64,000 bases of DNA, from contig CANQQZ010000003.1 of assembly GCA_947626135.1 (NCBI GenBank), forward strand, positions 80,359-144,358, read 5' to 3'. The translations under genes and the position numbers were made by a program. Shown piece after piece: positions 1 through 9,951 of this stretch (within the stretch, counting starts at the first letter, position 1; each line of letters opens with the position of its first letter). Below the pieces are notes generated by a model, which was not told the origin of the DNA, searched no databases, and saw only the letters and a program-made list of their open reading frames with translations. Source of the stretch: an uncultured Clostridia bacterium. Its GTDB lineage: Bacteria > Bacillota > Clostridia > UBA1381.

Positions 1-561
1 GCTTCTCGATGCTTCCGGCTCTATCAAATACGCCGCCATATCCCCCAAAAGCTCTTTAAGCCGCTGCTCGGTGCTCCGCATATTCCCGACGATCGCGCGC
101 TCTGAACCCTTGTTGCCGTGAAAAAGATTCAGCACCACCGCTATTACTATGCCTATAGCTACAAGCATGATCTCGTTCACAATGAAATCCGCGCCGAACT
201 CCATAGCCGTCAGCATATGCGCCGCGATAACCGCGTTTACGGATATGGTCGCGCCCCAGCCGAGGAAATCGCTTATTGTGACAAGCAAAAAGATAAAAAC
301 CCCGTAAGCGACCCATTCGTTCGGCACATGCGCAAACACCAGCCACGAAATACACAGCGTCAAGGCAAGCGTAATAACGCGGAAAAGCGAAAGCTTAAGC
401 GTATCCCATTTCGTGGACACGATTGTAAGCAGCGTTATCGTTCCGGCTGAAACCTCGTAATTAAGATTTAATCTCGCCGCTATATATATGGCGGCGGAGC
501 TGCCCACGGCAATTTTCAGCGCGCGCAGGATTACTTTTTTTCGTCCTTTTATACTCTGCAT
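1..561 (-). CDS. Aromatic acid exporter family (FUSC/ArAE-like) membrane protein, C-terminus runs off the window
   Basis: Open frame on minus strand from ATG at 561 (RBS GGAGGTG) translating MQSIKGRKKVILRALKIAVGSSAAIYIAARLNLNYEVSAGTITLLTIVSTKWDTLK...; not in ORF track because it is truncated by the window edge. Confidence 0.75.
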   Translation of the reverse strand, partial: MQSIKGRKKVILRALKIAVGSSAAIYIAARLNLNYEVSAGTITLLTIVSTKWDTLKLSLFRVITLALTLCISWLVFAHVPNEWVAYGVFIFLLVTISDFLGWGATISVNAVIAAHMLTAMEFGADFIVNEIMLVAIGIVIAVVLNLFHGNKGSERAIVGNMRSTEQRLKELLGDMAAYLIEPEASRS

Positions 562-629
562 GGCAGCCACCTCCGTCATTATATGTATTTTATAACATAT
601 CGTCTGCCGTGTCAAGCTTTGAAACCGGT

Positions 630-658
630 TTGACATTGCCCCGGCAATATGTTAAAAT
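630..658 (+). promoter_or_regulatory. SigA-type promoter (TTGACA-N17-TAAAAT) for the DUF445 gene
   Basis: TTGACA 630-635, TAAAAT 653-658. Confidence 0.65.
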
Positions 659-685
659 ATTATAAACAAACCGGAGGCTGGTTAT

Positions 686-1582
686 ATGACTTTCACAATT
701 CTAATACCGCCGCTTATCGGCGGAGTAATAGGATATATCACAAACGCGCTCGCCATAAAAATGCTGTTTCGTCCGCGGCGCGCCGTATTCGTTTTCGGCA
801 AACGCCTGCCGTTTACGCCCGGGCTTATCCCGAAGGAGCAGGCGCGTGTGGCGCGGTCGGTCGGAAATGTTATCAGCACGCAGCTTTTGAATGCGGAAAC
901 TCTGACGGAGGTCCTCACCTCCGAAAATATGACGGAAAAAATACGCTCCGGAATAGAAAGCCTTATTGAAAAAAATAAAAGCAGCTCCGCCTCCGTCGGC
1001 AGCGCCGTGCTTTGGTTCGCGCCGCGCGAGGACGCCGAGCGCGCCGCCGTGGGCATTCGCGGCGAGGCGGCGCGCATGATTTATGAGAGGATCACATCGG
1101 ACACGGCAAAAGCAGCCGTAACCGAAGCCGTTTCCTCGCGTATCCGCGGCAGACTCAGCTCGGTCGGATTCGGTATCTTCGATAAAATTGCCGAGCCTGT
1201 GGCGCGCGGCGTAAGCGACTCGATTAACGGCGCCATAGCGGATAACGGTATGGAATTTATAGAAAAGCTTCTTGACGGCGAAATGGATAAGCTCAAAAAC
1301 ACGAAAATATGCGATTTGATTGATCGCTTCAGCGATAAAACCGACGCAGTCACGGATTTTGTCATGAATATTTATCTGCGCGTGGTGCGCGAACACCTCG
1401 GCAAGATCCTCGCGGATATCAACATCGCAGAAATCGTAGAGAACCGCGTCGCGTCCTTCGATGTTTCCCAGCTTGAGTCAATGATTTTCGGACTTATGAA
1501 AAAAGAGCTTAACGCCATAGTCTATCTGGGCGCTCTGCTCGGTTTTCTCATGGGCTGGATCAACCTTTTGTTTAGGTTTTAA
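686..1582 (+). CDS. DUF445 family membrane protein
   Basis: IPPLIGGVIGYITNALAIKMLFRPRRAVFVFGKRLPFTPGLIPKEQARVARSVG is the DUF445 N-terminal signature. Confidence 0.85.
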   Translation: MTFTILIPPLIGGVIGYITNALAIKMLFRPRRAVFVFGKRLPFTPGLIPKEQARVARSVGNVISTQLLNAETLTEVLTSENMTEKIRSGIESLIEKNKSSSASVGSAVLWFAPREDAERAAVGIRGEAARMIYERITSDTAKAAVTEAVSSRIRGRLSSVGFGIFDKIAEPVARGVSDSINGAIADNGMEFIEKLLDGEMDKLKNTKICDLIDRFSDKTDAVTDFVMNIYLRVVREHLGKILADINIAEIVENRVASFDVSQLESMIFGLMKKELNAIVYLGALLGFLMGWINLLFRF

Positions 1583-1612
1583 GCTTGTGCCCCGATATTT
1601 TCCGGTTTTAAA

Positions 1613-1640
1613 AGAAAAGGCGCCGCGCGGCGCCTTTCTC
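1613..1640. terminator. Perfect palindromic hairpin GGCGCCGCGCGGCGCC between convergent genes
   Basis: 1619-1634 palindrome flanked by A-run and T-rich tail. Confidence 0.6.
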
Positions 1641-1688
1641 ATATTTAACGCGCGGCAAAATCCGCCGCTTCCGGATTTGAAAATGCGA

Positions 1689-2387
1689 TTATTTTTTCCC
1701 TTTGAGAAAGTCCGCGTAATCCTCCACTCCGCAGACGGTAAGAACGCCGTCCTTTACGCGGAATTTTATATTTTTTCCCGCGAACGCCGTGCCGTACACG
1801 CGGCTGGGATCGTTCTGATACGGCGGGCGCGGGTCCTGCTCCAGAATGCTTATCGCCGCCGCGCGTTTTTTCTCCGGAAGCGCGTCTAAAAGCTTCCCCG
1901 GAAATTCGACGCTTAATCTGTAATCTCTCACTTCCCCCGCGAACCCGCTCTCCGCCTCCGGAATACTGTCCGCATACGGCAGATACGGCTTTATATCATA
2001 AACCGGAGTGCCGTCCATAATGTCCGCTCCGCTTATAAGCAGCAGCGGTCCAAGCTTTTCATCGCGCACGATCCCGTCAAGCCTTACGGCTGAAAGCCCT
2101 ATCGGATTCGGGCGGTACGGAGAACGCGTCGCGAACACACCCATACGCTTTTTCCCGCCAAGCCGCGGCGGATGGACCATAGGCGTCCACGTCCCGCGCG
2201 CCGCCTCGGAAAATTCCCATAAAACCCATATATGAGAATACCCGTCAAGTCCGCGCAGAGCGTCCGGACTGCGATATTCCGGCTCAAACACTATAATCTC
2301 GCTCGTGTCCGCAAGACCGCTTTGACGCGGTATGCCGAATTTCTCCGGATAATCGCTTCGCACGCGTGCGATTATTTTTAGCTCCAT
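1689..2387 (-). CDS. trmO: tRNA (N6-threonylcarbamoyladenosine(37)-N6)-methyltransferase TrmO family
   Basis: GLDGYSHIWVLWEFSEA...PRLGGKKRMGVFATRSPYRPNPIGLSAVRLDGI. Confidence 0.9.
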   Translation of the reverse strand: MELKIIARVRSDYPEKFGIPRQSGLADTSEIIVFEPEYRSPDALRGLDGYSHIWVLWEFSEAARGTWTPMVHPPRLGGKKRMGVFATRSPYRPNPIGLSAVRLDGIVRDEKLGPLLLISGADIMDGTPVYDIKPYLPYADSIPEAESGFAGEVRDYRLSVEFPGKLLDALPEKKRAAAISILEQDPRPPYQNDPSRVYGTAFAGKNIKFRVKDGVLTVCGVEDYADFLKGKK

Positions 2388-2393
2388 AGCATT

Positions 2394-4589
2394 TTACTCC
2401 TTAACCTTTGTAAGCTTCGCGAATTTTGCCATAAGCTGCTTTGTTCCTATAGAATCGAAATCGATCTGCACGATCGCGTCCGAACCGAATTGCTGAACCG
2501 ACAAAACGCGCCCGCGTCCGAATTTTCTGTGTTCCACGATATCTCCGGCTTTAAAATTCACGCCGCTTTTCTCATTTTTGCTCTGCGGTGCGCGCATAGG
2601 CTGTTTTGCCGAATAGAAAATGCCGAGCTTGGACGCGCTTTTTGCAAGCTCCGAGCGAACATCTCCCGTTTCAGACATATATTCCGCGGGAATTTCGCCG
2701 AAAAACCGTGACGGCGCCGACGGCGATGTTCTGCCGAATATCGTGCGGCTCAGAGTCTTTGTCAGATACAGTCTCTCCTTAGCCCGCGTTATCGCCACAT
2801 AGCAAAGCCGCCGTTCCTCCTCTATGCTTTCCTCGTCGCCCGACGACCGCATCCCCGGGAATAATCCCTCCTCTATACCGGCGAGGAACACCACGGGGAA
2901 CTCCAGTCCCTTTGCGCTGTGAATGGTCATCAGCACCACTGCGTCCGTGTCCTCGTCATAGGCGTCGATATCCGACACAAGCGAAATTCCCTCCAAAAAT
3001 TCCGCGAGCGTACCATTGTAATCGGGATTGCCCTCAAATTCGCGGACAACGCTCATAAATTCCTCGAGGTTATCCATCCTCGTCCGCGCCTCTATGGAAT
3101 TTTCCGCTTCAAGACTCGCCATATACCCGGTGTCCGTCATGACCCGCTCGACAAATTCCGAAATCGCAGCCTTGTCCTTGAGCTCCGCAAGCGCGCTTAT
3201 CATATCGGCGAACGCCTTGAGCCTCGGTGCCGCCGCGCCAAGCTCCGTCCATTCCTCCGCGGCGGACACCGCCTCGAACAGCGTCATATTGTTCGCGTCC
3301 GCTATACGCTTCGCCTTCTCCAGCGTTGCCGCTCCGATTTTACGCTTCGGCTCATTTATTATCCGGCGCAGACTTATCTCGTCCGACGGATTGTGTATAA
3401 CGCGCAGATACGCCGTAATATCCTTGATTTCCTTGCGGTCGTAGAAACGAAGTCCGGCAAGCACCCTGTACGGTACTCCCTCCCTCATAAGCATTTCCTC
3501 GATTACGCGCGACTGCGCGTTCATACGGTAAAGCACGGCGCAGTCGGAGTATTTCCCCGTTTTACCGCAGCGTTTTTTTATTTCGCGGGCAATAAAGCGT
3601 CCCTCGTCGTATTCGTTCGGAGCCGTATATGTAAAAATCTTTTCGCCCTCGCCGTTATCCGTCCACAAATCCTTTCCCATACGTCCGGCATTATGCGCTA
3701 TGACGGCGTTTGCCGCGTTTAAAATATTCTGCGTTGAACGATAGTTCTGCTCAAGACGTATAACCTTCGCGTCGGGATAATCCTTTGTGAAGTTTAAAAT
3801 ATTCCCCACGTTTGCGCCGCGGAACTTATATATGCTCTGATCGTCGTCGCCGACCACGCAAAGATTATTGTAGCCCTTTGACAGCAGGCTTACAAGCATA
3901 TACTGCGTGTTGTTCGTATCCTGATATTCATCGACAAGGATGTACTCGAAGCGGCTTTGATATTTCATCAGCACATCCGGATTTTTGCTTAAAATTTTCA
4001 CCGTGAACAGAATTATATCGTCAAAATCAAGCGCGTTGGCAGCCTTCAGGCGCGACTGATAGCTTTTATACAGCTCCGCGATTATGCTCATTCGGTAATC
4101 GCCCGCATAATGCTTTTCAAATGCTGCCGCCTCCATCATGTCGTTCTTCGCGCTGCTTATAATCGAAAGCGCGTTCCTGACGGGAAAATTCTTTTCGTCA
4201 AGGTTCATTTCCTTAATGCATTCCTTCATAAGCGTGCGCGAATCCGAGCTGTCGTATATGACGAAATCACGTCCGTAGCCTGTCAAATCTATGCTTGAAC
4301 GCAGTATCCTCACGCATATCGAGTGAAATGTGCCGACCCACATTCCGCCCGCCATATTTCCGAGCAGCGCGTTTATGCGCTCCTTCATCTCATTCGCGGC
4401 TTTGTTTGTAAATGTTATCGCAAGGATATTATACGGCGCTGTATGCTTTTTATCTATTATATACGCTATTCTGTTCACGAGCACCGTCGTTTTTCCGCTT
4501 CCCGCGCCGGCGAGCACCAGAAGCGGTCCCTCCGTCGAACGCACAGCCTCAATTTGCCGCTCATTTAAATTTGAAAGTATTTTATCCAT
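2394..4589 (-). CDS. pcrA: UvrD/PcrA-type ATP-dependent DNA helicase (start probably MDKILSNLNERQ at 4589)
   Basis: LAGAGSGKTTVLVNRIAY, DEYQDTN, GDDDQSIYKFRGA, LEQNYRSTQNIL, TIHSAKGLEFPVVF. Confidence 0.93.
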   Translation of the reverse strand: MDKILSNLNERQIEAVRSTEGPLLVLAGAGSGKTTVLVNRIAYIIDKKHTAPYNILAITFTNKAANEMKERINALLGNMAGGMWVGTFHSICVRILRSSIDLTGYGRDFVIYDSSDSRTLMKECIKEMNLDEKNFPVRNALSIISSAKNDMMEAAAFEKHYAGDYRMSIIAELYKSYQSRLKAANALDFDDIILFTVKILSKNPDVLMKYQSRFEYILVDEYQDTNNTQYMLVSLLSKGYNNLCVVGDDDQSIYKFRGANVGNILNFTKDYPDAKVIRLEQNYRSTQNILNAANAVIAHNAGRMGKDLWTDNGEGEKIFTYTAPNEYDEGRFIAREIKKRCGKTGKYSDCAVLYRMNAQSRVIEEMLMREGVPYRVLAGLRFYDRKEIKDITAYLRVIHNPSDEISLRRIINEPKRKIGAATLEKAKRIADANNMTLFEAVSAAEEWTELGAAAPRLKAFADMISALAELKDKAAISEFVERVMTDTGYMASLEAENSIEARTRMDNLEEFMSVVREFEGNPDYNGTLAEFLEGISLVSDIDAYDEDTDAVVLMTIHSAKGLEFPVVFLAGIEEGLFPGMRSSGDEESIEEERRLCYVAITRAKERLYLTKTLSRTIFGRTSPSAPSRFFGEIPAEYMSETGDVRSELAKSASKLGIFYSAKQPMRAPQSKNEKSGVNFKAGDIVEHRKFGRGRVLSVQQFGSDAIVQIDFDSIGTKQLMAKFAKLTKVKE

Positions 4590-4758
4590 TATTTCCTCTC
4601 CGCCGCCGCGCTCATTTTCATTAAAAGCACGGTAATTATCATAAGTATACCACATAAACAAAAAAAAAGCTATGTTTTTTTTAGTCATGCTTCATTAACT
4701 TTTCAGTATATAAAAATCCGCAAACGCAAAATTTAAAATGGCGGGAGGTGATACGTTT

Positions 4759-5730
4759 ATGAAAAAATTTTACAAAAACATTTTCGCCGTATTTATTATA
4801 TCGCTGTGCGCGTCGTTTTATACGCCGGTTTCGGCGGCGGATTACGTTATTCCGTCCGGGCGGATGGTCGGAATAAAAATATACGCCGATGGCGTTATAG
4901 CCGCCGGAACGGCGGAGTTTACCGACGAAAGCGGAAAAAAGGTTTGTCCGGCGCGCGACGCCGGAATACAGACCGGAGATATAATAATTAAAGCGAACGG
5001 AGAAAAGGTCGCGTCATGCGCCGACCTCGCGGAATTTGAGACGGAAAATCCGGTTGAAATCGAGTTCGTGCGCGGCAGCGAAACGAAAACGGCGTCCGTT
5101 ACACCTAAGCTGTCGAATGACGGACGGTACAGAATAGGCTTATGGGCGCGCGACAGCGCGGCGGGCGTCGGCACGCTCACATATATAAATCCCGATAACA
5201 TGCGCTACTGCGCGCTGGGTCACGCCATAACCGACGCCGATTCCCAAAGCGTGCTGACGGTGCGCGAGGGAAGCATTAACGAATGCAGCATAATCGGAAT
5301 AAACATGGGGCATATAGGACTTCCCGGCGCCGTAACGGCTGAATTTGACGGAGAGGTCCTGGGAACGGTCGACAACAACGCGGACAACGGGATCTCGGGC
5401 GTTATGACCGCCTCGGCGGATGATGCGACGGTGCCCGTCGCGCAGCCGTCACAGGTCCACGGCGGCGAGGCAAGCGTTCTGAGCGATATAGAGGGCGGCG
5501 CCGTAACCGCGTATTCCGCGCGCATAGACGTCATATCGGATAAGGGACTCAGAAACATGACCGTCGAGATTACCGACGAAAGACTTATAAACGCCAGCGG
5601 CGGGATCGTGCAGGGCATGAGCGGCGCGCCGATAATGCAGGACGGACAGCTTGTCGGCGCAGTCACGCATGTATTCGTGAATAATCCGAAAAAGGGCTAC
5701 GGCATTTTTGCAAAAAATATGGCTGAATAA
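4759..5730 (+). CDS. SpoIVB-like (S55) serine peptidase with PDZ domain
   Basis: PDZ-like region plus GVGTLTYINPDNMRYCALGHAITD and VQGMSGAPIMQDGQLVGAVTHVFVNNPKKGYGIFAKNM typical of SpoIVB. Confidence 0.85.
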   Translation: MKKFYKNIFAVFIISLCASFYTPVSAADYVIPSGRMVGIKIYADGVIAAGTAEFTDESGKKVCPARDAGIQTGDIIIKANGEKVASCADLAEFETENPVEIEFVRGSETKTASVTPKLSNDGRYRIGLWARDSAAGVGTLTYINPDNMRYCALGHAITDADSQSVLTVREGSINECSIIGINMGHIGLPGAVTAEFDGEVLGTVDNNADNGISGVMTASADDATVPVAQPSQVHGGEASVLSDIEGGAVTAYSARIDVISDKGLRNMTVEITDERLINASGGIVQGMSGAPIMQDGQLVGAVTHVFVNNPKKGYGIFAKNMAE

Positions 5731-5835
5731 AAATACCGGCGCAAAGCCGCGCTTGGATAAAGCTTCTCAAGCCGGACGGATTCATTTCGCGCCGCGCCGC
5801 AGGGACAGCCGTCTCCGACGGCGTAACGGATAATA

Positions 5836-6933
5836 TCAATTCGCTTCCGGCTTTGCCGGCTTATTGCGTATCCGATACGCAGCCGAAAAGATGACGCATA
5901 AGCCGACCGTAACAGCGGCGGCTGCCGTCTCCGCGGCTGAGGACGCGGCGGCGGCTTTTGATATCGACGGCGCGAACACGGCGGTGGTTATCGGATTTTT
6001 CCAGAAATACGCCGCCGTAAGTGCGCCCGCGATAAGCCCATGCAGGATTTTTCCGATAAAATACGGTTTGAGCGACAGCTCATATTTCGCGATTACCGCT
6101 ATCACCTGTATATGAACGCTTAATCCGGCGAAGCCCACGATTACGGCGGTCATTATGAGCCTTTTCATCACGGGCAGCGTCAGATTTGAAATCTTGACCG
6201 CTCCCGTCACGAATTCAAGTATACCCGACAAAAACGCGTCCGATTCGGGCGGAAGCGCGAAAAGATCAAGCGCCAGACGGCTCGCCATGCTGAAAAGTAT
6301 CACAGCGCCGCATACCGTCAGAATATTTTGTATCGCGGACTGAAGAGCGATATTGAACACCTCGCCCGCGCTCCTGTCGGGCGTTGTCATAACGGTTTTC
6401 GGCGCCGTATAATCACGGTAACGGTAAAAACGAAAAATAACGCCCACTATAAGGGCGGCTGCGATATGCGACACATATAAAACCACCCCGTACATAATAT
6501 TCGAATACATCGCCGCGCCTATCGCGCCCAGAATAAAGAGCGGGCCGCTGTTATTGCAAAATGCCAGAAGTCTCTCGGCTTCGGTTTTTGTTATATAGCT
6601 GTTTTTATAAAGCTCTCCCGCCGTGACCGCGCCGAGAGGATATCCGCTTATAATACCGAGAACAAACGCTCCGGCTCCCATAGGCGACACGTTAAAAAGC
6701 GGCTTCATGCAAAATCTGAAGGCGTGCGAAAGCCATTCGCAAAATCCCGAATAAATCAAAATTCCCGAGCATATAAAAAACGGAAACAGCGTCGGCACGA
6801 TCATTTCGCAGCACAAATACATGGCGTCGCGCACATAAGCAGCCGCGCTTTGGGCATCGTTTAAAATAAGCGCAATAACAGCCGCCGCGGCAGCGGATAA
6901 TAATATCTTCTTCATAATCTCCGACCTCCGCAT
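5836..6933 (-). CDS. ylbJ: YlbJ-like sporulation integral membrane protein (nucleoside recognition/gate domain)
   Basis: PTLFPFFICSGILI...GIISGYPLGAVTAGELYKNSYITKTEAERLLAFCNNSGPLFILG. Confidence 0.8.
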   Translation of the reverse strand: MRRSEIMKKILLSAAAAAVIALILNDAQSAAAYVRDAMYLCCEMIVPTLFPFFICSGILIYSGFCEWLSHAFRFCMKPLFNVSPMGAGAFVLGIISGYPLGAVTAGELYKNSYITKTEAERLLAFCNNSGPLFILGAIGAAMYSNIMYGVVLYVSHIAAALIVGVIFRFYRYRDYTAPKTVMTTPDRSAGEVFNIALQSAIQNILTVCGAVILFSMASRLALDLFALPPESDAFLSGILEFVTGAVKISNLTLPVMKRLIMTAVIVGFAGLSVHIQVIAVIAKYELSLKPYFIGKILHGLIAGALTAAYFWKNPITTAVFAPSISKAAAASSAAETAAAAVTVGLCVIFSAAYRIRNKPAKPEAN

Positions 6934-7007
6934 TATCTATATGCCGAAGTTGCTGTACTTAAAACCCCCCGATTTACATAAATTTAAACCAGAAGGGAAG
7001 TATCATA

Positions 7008-7259
7008 ATGAAAAAAGAAGATTTTAAAGCGGCGGGAAGAGAGATAATGATGAGCGTTCCGCGTATAACCGTAACCGGGAACAGCGGGCTTTACATAGAA
7101 AACCACAAGGGTATAGAGGTTTATACGCGGGAGCTTATACGGCTCTCGACATCGGAGGGAAGCGTTTCCATAGAGGGACATGACCTGAATATAGACGCTG
7201 TTCGCGTAAGCGATATCTTCATTTCCGGAATTATCGGCAAAATAGAGTTTGAATTTTAG
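7008..7259 (+). CDS. yqfC: YabP/YqfC family sporulation protein
   Basis: PRITVTGNSGLYIENHKGIEVYT; immediately upstream of yqfD. Confidence 0.85.
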   Translation: MKKEDFKAAGREIMMSVPRITVTGNSGLYIENHKGIEVYTRELIRLSTSEGSVSIEGHDLNIDAVRVSDIFISGIIGKIEFEF

Positions 7260-7275
7260 CGGAGACGGCAAAAAA

Positions 7276-8475
7276 ATGTTAAATAAGTTCTTTAATTTTC
7301 TTAAAGGGTATGTTATAATAGAAATAAGCGGACAAAATCCGGAACGTTTTATAAACATCTGCCTCAGGCGCGGCATACGTCTAAGCTCGGTAGAGCGAAG
7401 AGGAGGCGCCATGATCACGCGCATATACATACGCGATCTCAGGCACGCTGCCGATGTACGCCGCAAAACAAAGGTACGAATACATATTCTGAAAAAACGC
7501 GGCGTGAAAAACTTTATCAAAAGATACAAAAAGCGCGTACTGTTCGCCGTGTGCGCCGCGCTCGCCGCCGCCGCCGTTTATCAGTCCTCACGCCACATAT
7601 GGACCGTGGAAATAAACGGCGTAAAGGACGCCGATATAACGCGCATCGCGCAGCTCCTTGAGGAAAACGGAATATACACCGGAGCGTCAAAAAGCAAGCT
7701 CCTCCCCATCGGGGATATAAAAAACAATATCCTCGCCGACTATCCGGAAATTTCATGGCTGTGGGTATATATGGAGGGGACGAAGGCGCGTGTGGAGGTA
7801 TTTGAACGCCGCGCGCATCACGAAATAGTTGATAAGCACATACCATGCGATATTGTATCCTCCGGAGAGGGCGTGATAAAAAAGCTTACCGTTAAAGCGG
7901 GGCGTCCGGCTGTCGCCGCGGGCGACGCGGTGACCTATGGCGACACCCTTATATCCGGACAAATTGACGCAAACGGCGCGGAAGGAACAAACAAGCGGCT
8001 GCTTGTCCACGCTTTGGGAGAGGTCAGCGCATACACCATGCATTCAGCCGAAAAAGACGAGCCTCTTTACGATGAGATACGGACGCCGACAGGCGCTGTA
8101 AAGCGGTATATAACCCTTGAGATATTCGGCAAAAAATATGACCTTTTCCGCGGCATGGCGGAGGATTACGCCGATTATGACATAAAGACCGACTGCTATG
8201 AGCTGACCTTGCCCATGTTCGGATATACCGGGCTGTCGGTTACGTCTCAAAAGCACATAGAGGTGCAGCCGGAGCGCGAGCCCGTAAGCGAAGAGCTCGC
8301 CGCGGCGCGCGCGAGGGACGCGCTCGAGGAGGAGATCGCAAAAACGCTTACTCCTCTTGCCCGGCGCACGGACGAGCGCCTTGAATATAAAAAGGTCAGC
8401 GATGACATTATAAGGGTAAAATGCACTATGAGCTTTATTGAAAATATAGGCACGGAAGAAATAATTAAGGAGTGA
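7276..8475 (+). CDS. yqfD: Sporulation protein YqfD
   Basis: IEISGQNPERFINICLRRGIRLSSVERRGGAMITRIYIRDLRHAADVRRKTKVRIHILKKRGV; synteny yqfC-yqfD-phoH. Confidence 0.9.
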   Translation: MLNKFFNFLKGYVIIEISGQNPERFINICLRRGIRLSSVERRGGAMITRIYIRDLRHAADVRRKTKVRIHILKKRGVKNFIKRYKKRVLFAVCAALAAAAVYQSSRHIWTVEINGVKDADITRIAQLLEENGIYTGASKSKLLPIGDIKNNILADYPEISWLWVYMEGTKARVEVFERRAHHEIVDKHIPCDIVSSGEGVIKKLTVKAGRPAVAAGDAVTYGDTLISGQIDANGAEGTNKRLLVHALGEVSAYTMHSAEKDEPLYDEIRTPTGAVKRYITLEIFGKKYDLFRGMAEDYADYDIKTDCYELTLPMFGYTGLSVTSQKHIEVQPEREPVSEELAAARARDALEEEIAKTLTPLARRTDERLEYKKVSDDIIRVKCTMSFIENIGTEEIIKE

Positions 8476-9476
8476 AAAATTTGACCAACAGACAAATCGA
8501 TTTGCCGCACGGCACGGACATGGCTGCGCTGTTCGGAAGCTTCGACGAGAATATAAAGCTTATCGAGCAGTCGATGCATGTCACCGTATTCGCGCGGGAA
8601 AACGCGCTGCGCATTTCCGGAGAGGAGGAGGACGCGGCGCAGGCGGCTCAGGTAATTCATCTGCTTATACAGGTGCTCGAAAACGGCGAGATCATTGATA
8701 AGCAAAAGGTCATCTACGCCATGACAATGGTTCGCGAGGACGGCGGCTTCGACATGAAGCTGCTGGGCGACAACTGTATCGCGATAAACGCCAAGGGCAG
8801 TCCCATAAAGACCAAAACTCTCGGTCAGAAACGGTATGTGGACGCGATAACCGAAAATACTATAGTGTTCGGCATAGGTCCCGCCGGCACGGGAAAAACA
8901 TATCTCGCGGTCGCAAAAGCCGTAACGGCTCTGAGAGCGAAGGAGGTGAGCCGCATAATTCTGACGCGTCCGGCGGTCGAGGCCGGCGAAAAGCTCGGCT
9001 TTTTGCCGGGCGATTTACAGAATAAAGTGGATCCGTATTTAAGACCCTTATACGATGGGATGTATGAAATGCTGGGCGGCGAAGGATTCCTGAAAAATCA
9101 GGAAAAGGGGGTCATAGAGGTCGCGCCGCTGGCATATATGCGCGGGCGCACGCTCGACAATGCGTTTATAATACTGGACGAGGCTCAAAACACCACCCCG
9201 GAGCAGATGAAAATGTTCCTTACGCGTATCGGCTACGGCTCTAAGGCGATCGTAACGGGCGACGTCACACAAATCGATCTTCCCGGCGATAAGCGGTCGG
9301 GACTGAAGGAGGCGGAAAAGGTGCTCAAAAACATCGAGGGCATAAAATTCTGCTATCTGACGGAAAAGGACGTGGTGCGCCACCCGCTTGTTCAGGAGAT
9401 AATAAAGGCATACGCAAAATACGACGAGGAAAGAGAAAAGAGAAGAACTCATGGCAGAACTGATAATAGAAAATGA
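8472..9476 (+). CDS. phoH: PhoH family ATPase
   Basis: FGIGPAGTGKTYLAVAKAV, LTRPAVEAGEKLGFLPGDLQNKVDPYLRPLYD. Confidence 0.93.
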   Translation: MKNLTNRQIDLPHGTDMAALFGSFDENIKLIEQSMHVTVFARENALRISGEEEDAAQAAQVIHLLIQVLENGEIIDKQKVIYAMTMVREDGGFDMKLLGDNCIAINAKGSPIKTKTLGQKRYVDAITENTIVFGIGPAGTGKTYLAVAKAVTALRAKEVSRIILTRPAVEAGEKLGFLPGDLQNKVDPYLRPLYDGMYEMLGGEGFLKNQEKGVIEVAPLAYMRGRTLDNAFIILDEAQNTTPEQMKMFLTRIGYGSKAIVTGDVTQIDLPGDKRSGLKEAEKVLKNIEGIKFCYLTEKDVVRHPLVQEIIKAYAKYDEEREKRRTHGRTDNRK

Positions 9477-9951
9477 ACAAAACAAAATTGACGTAACAAA
9501 AGCGCTTACAGACCTGATAAAGGCTGTATGCGAGGAGGTGATGGCGGAGGAGGAATGCGGCTTTGACGCTCAGATAAGCGTAACGCTGACGGATGATGAG
9601 CGCATACGCAATCTTAACCGCGAACACCGCGGCATTGACCGCGCCACCGACGTGCTTTCCTTCCCCATGCTCAGCTTCGACGGCGATGAAGCCGATGCGC
9701 GTTACGATTACGACGGCGACGCGGTTTTGCTCGGGGATATCGTCATATCTCTTGAGCGCGCCGCGGCTCAGGCGGAGGAATATAATCACTCCATGCGGCG
9801 GGAAACGGCGTTTTTGACCGCCCACTCCATGCTTCATCTGCTTGGCTACGACCATATTGACAGCGAGGGCGACAGGATTATGCGCAAGAAGCAGGATAAG
9901 GTTTTGACGGCGCTCAATATCACAAGGAAACGACTGACGGGAGAAACATGA
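9451..9951 (+). CDS. ybeY: rRNA maturation RNase YbeY
   Basis: ATDVLSFPM...TAHSMLHLLGYDH (HxxxHxxxxxH metal motif). Confidence 0.93.
   Translation: MAELIIENEQNKIDVTKALTDLIKAVCEEVMAEEECGFDAQISVTLTDDERIRNLNREHRGIDRATDVLSFPMLSFDGDEADARYDYDGDAVLLGDIVISLERAAAQAEEYNHSMRRETAFLTAHSMLHLLGYDHIDSEGDRIMRKKQDKVLTALNITRKRLTGET

Noticed and set aside
701-1396. Long antisense ORF opposite DUF445
   Set aside because: Opposite a clear family match; composition (His/Arg/Tyr rich) typical of reverse-complement translation of GC-rich coding DNA.
2919-3722. 267-aa plus-strand ORF inside pcrA
   Set aside because: Fully antisense to helicase motifs; no recognisable domain.
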